From Algoriphagus winogradskyi (GTDB lineage Bacteria > Bacteroidota > Bacteroidia > Cytophagales > Cyclobacteriaceae), in NCBI RefSeq assembly GCF_900182815.1, contig NZ_FXUA01000002.1:434001-498000 (forward strand): DNA of 64,000 nucleotides, in the 5' to 3' direction. The number at the start of each line of letters is the position of its first letter. Within the stretch, counting starts at the first letter, position 1. Both the position numbers and the translations under genes were made by a program. Positions 62,674 to 64,000 of this stretch are shown piece after piece. The notes below the pieces were generated by a model. That model did no database searches and had not been told where the DNA came from. It worked only from the letters and a program-made list of their open reading frames with translations.

Positions 62674-63204
62674 CTAGAAACCCACAAAAGCTGGAGGCTC
62701 TGCTCCTTGGACTCTTAAGTAAGCAATTGCAGATCCTCTGTGATGTGTGGAATGATCCATAAGTAAAGCCATCACTTGGCGCCTTGTTACTTTGTTGCCA
62801 AAAACTTCAATAGCTTCACCCGCATCGGCATCAGAAAGTGCCTTCATTGTAGTAGTTCCATAGTCATAGCATTTTGCAACGTAAGCGGCCAAATCAGCCT
62901 TTGAAGCAGTAGCTAGATCAATTGTAAATCCAGGATCGCCTCCTTTTAGGAAGCCCTGAGAGATTCCTACGATTGCATTTCCAATGTGATGGATTTGCTC
63001 TTTGAAAGACATAGCCTCTGGATCAGTTTTGTAATCCATGCCAGAGTCAGGCATTTTGTTAAGCACATCAATAGTGAATTGCTTACTATTTTGCCATTTG
63101 CTCATAAACTCGTCCTTTGTCGTTTGCGCTGTGGCTGCTGAGGCAACCAACAGAAAAATGGCAAGTATCAAACTGCCGGAGATGGTTTTTATTGATTTTT
63201 CCAT
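62674..63204 (-). CDS. DinB-family protein, exported
   Basis: This 176-residue protein has a signal peptide (LILAIFLLVASAATAQ) and a DinB-type four-helix bundle. Likely metal-binding His are in EQIHHIGNAIVGI and MDHSTHHRGSAIAYLRVQG, the usual DinB pattern. DinB proteins are putative metal-dependent transferases; the substrate here is unknown. Confidence 0.88.
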   Translation of the reverse strand: MEKSIKTISGSLILAIFLLVASAATAQTTKDEFMSKWQNSKQFTIDVLNKMPDSGMDYKTDPEAMSFKEQIHHIGNAIVGISQGFLKGGDPGFTIDLATASKADLAAYVAKCYDYGTTTMKALSDADAGEAIEVFGNKVTRRQVMALLMDHSTHHRGSAIAYLRVQGAEPPAFVGF

Positions 63205-63279
63205 TTGAATTGGGATTGGTTGTTTGGTTAAATTTCATTTATTCCCCAGCCAAATCAAACACTTTCTCTAATTTTAAGC

Positions 63280-63855
63280 ATGAGGAAATATCTAGGGCTA
63301 GTTTTGATATTAGTAGGTACAGTTGCCTGTGAGCAAACTTACCTACCCAAACCGCCGGGCTATAATCGAATTGATTTGCCTGACCATTCATTTGAAAGGC
63401 TAACTACAGGGTATCCGTATCAAATTGATTATTCCATTTATTCGAAGGTGGAAGCAGATACTTTCAATTTGGCTGAAGAAGATTGGGTCAATTTAAATTA
63501 TGAGGAGTTTGGGGCAAAGGTGCACTTAACTTATAAGCGAATAGATGGAGACAAGGTTAATTTTAAAAAATTATCCAACGATGCCTTTCGACTGACAGCA
63601 CAGCATCAAGTGAAGGCTTATGGAATAGAGGAAGCAGTACTTTTAACGCCTGAGGGGTATACAGGAGTAGTTGCTGAGCTCACTGGAGAGGTGCCTACGC
63701 AGTTTCAGTTTTTTGTAACTGATTCTACGCAGAATTTTCTGAGAGGTGCCCTGTACTTTAATACGGCTATGAAAAATGATTCTCTTGCTCCGGTAATAGA
63801 ATTCATCAAGGAGGACATGGCCCACTTGATGAATTCAGTAAAATTTGTGGATTAA
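63280..63855 (+). CDS. gldD: Gliding motility lipoprotein GldD
   Basis: This 191-residue lipoprotein (lipobox VGTVAC, Cys17) matches GldD: YLPKPPGYNRIDLPDHSFERL right after the lipidated Cys, then YPYQIDYSIYSKVEAD and TYKRIDG. GldD is needed for gliding motility and the type IX secretion system in Bacteroidota, likely on the periplasmic face of a membrane. Other gld genes are not within the window. Confidence 0.92.
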   Translation: MRKYLGLVLILVGTVACEQTYLPKPPGYNRIDLPDHSFERLTTGYPYQIDYSIYSKVEADTFNLAEEDWVNLNYEEFGAKVHLTYKRIDGDKVNFKKLSNDAFRLTAQHQVKAYGIEEAVLLTPEGYTGVVAELTGEVPTQFQFFVTDSTQNFLRGALYFNTAMKNDSLAPVIEFIKEDMAHLMNSVKFVD

Positions 63856-64000
63856 CTCAATTTTTTCCAGGATCTGATGATAATGACACCACCAGCTAGA
63901 GCAATTGCTCCGGCGATAAATCCTCCCAGCAAATTGCCGTAAATAAAGAAACCAGTGGAAAATAAGGCTGCATAAACCATCACGGAACCAATCATCATTA
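63852..64000 (-). CDS. Membrane protein, cut by the window edge
   Basis: The last 48 or more codons of a minus-strand gene: two hydrophobic helices (MVYAALFSTGFFIYG and GGFIAGAIALAGGVIII) and a basic end RSWKKLS. The stop overlaps the gldD stop by four bases. ATGs at 63995 and 63998 could be starts, giving a complete small protein, or the gene may continue past the edge. No family is recognised. Confidence 0.55.
   Translation of the reverse strand, partial: MMIGSVMVYAALFSTGFFIYGNLLGGFIAGAIALAGGVIIIRSWKKLS

Noticed and set aside
63852..63855. Four-base overlap of convergent stops (gldD and the edge gene) as a regulatory feature
   Set aside because: Such overlaps are common in compact genomes and nothing else supports a function.

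Overview
The window looks like chromosomal DNA of a Bacteroidota bacterium, most likely order Cytophagales (Cyclobacteriaceae, Algoriphagus-like). Reasons: promoters of the Bacteroidota type (TTG, 18-20 bp, TAnnTTTG) before rpsU, atpD, hmuT, metK and others; a gliding-motility lipoprotein GldD; a CrtD-type carotenoid desaturase; TonB-dependent receptors with an N-terminal carboxypeptidase-regulatory domain; an F1 ATP synthase beta/epsilon pair split from the rest of the operon; DUF2851, GxxExxY and DUF4143 proteins. No rRNA, tRNA, CRISPR array or transposase was seen. The family-level placement is inference.

Layout. 0.2-2.4 kb: small lipoprotein, carotenoid desaturase and a repeat-rich gap. 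2.4-9 kb: recX, tpiA, prmA, a small membrane protein, then recJ-lptB-GH3 adenylating enzyme, closely packed. 9-14.5 kb: cytochrome c maturation genes ccmF, ccmE, ccmD-like, ccmC and ccmB on the minus strand, with a plus-strand vapBC toxin-antitoxin pair between ccmC and ccmB. 14.7-17.9 kb: htpG followed by an AT-rich 1.2-kb insert that ends in a second copy of the htpG 3' end. The insert holds a protein with a bacteriocin-like C-terminus (its signal peptide appears frameshifted) and a 56-residue two-helix membrane protein coupled to it. 17.9-26.9 kb: an Rrf2 regulator and an assimilatory sulfate reduction set (DUF2061, APS reductase, cysD, cysN, sulfite reductase with a C-terminal HEPN-like region, cobA, siroheme synthase), then metK.

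27-30 kb: ddl, a frameshifted GxxExxY gene between two copies of a cgcagat-rich repeat, a small unknown gene and an NlpC/P60 lipoprotein. 30-37.3 kb: a complete heme-uptake operon read leftward, hmuT-U-V-S-R-Y, with a recognisable promoter and a Fur-like inverted repeat in it. 37.6-47.9 kb: atpDC, a GH29 fucosidase, rpsU-xerC-hpf, and a lipid-linked sugar cluster (two GT39 enzymes, a DPM1-like GT2 and a flippase-like protein). 48-50.5 kb: a DUF4143 ATPase whose promoter is a 19-bp perfect palindrome reaching into its start codon, then a leftward operon of three unknown envelope proteins. 50.6-64 kb: pyrF, DUF2851, a NeuD-like acyltransferase, trhO, a nucleoside phosphorylase, a two-component pair divergent from an outer-membrane barrel gene, alkD, a nitroreductase, a DinB protein, gldD and a cut-off membrane protein.

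The clearest functional units are the sulfate-to-SAM block, the heme operon and the variant cytochrome c maturation system. The most unusual items are the insert after htpG and the palindromic, potentially bidirectional promoter at 48005-48045.
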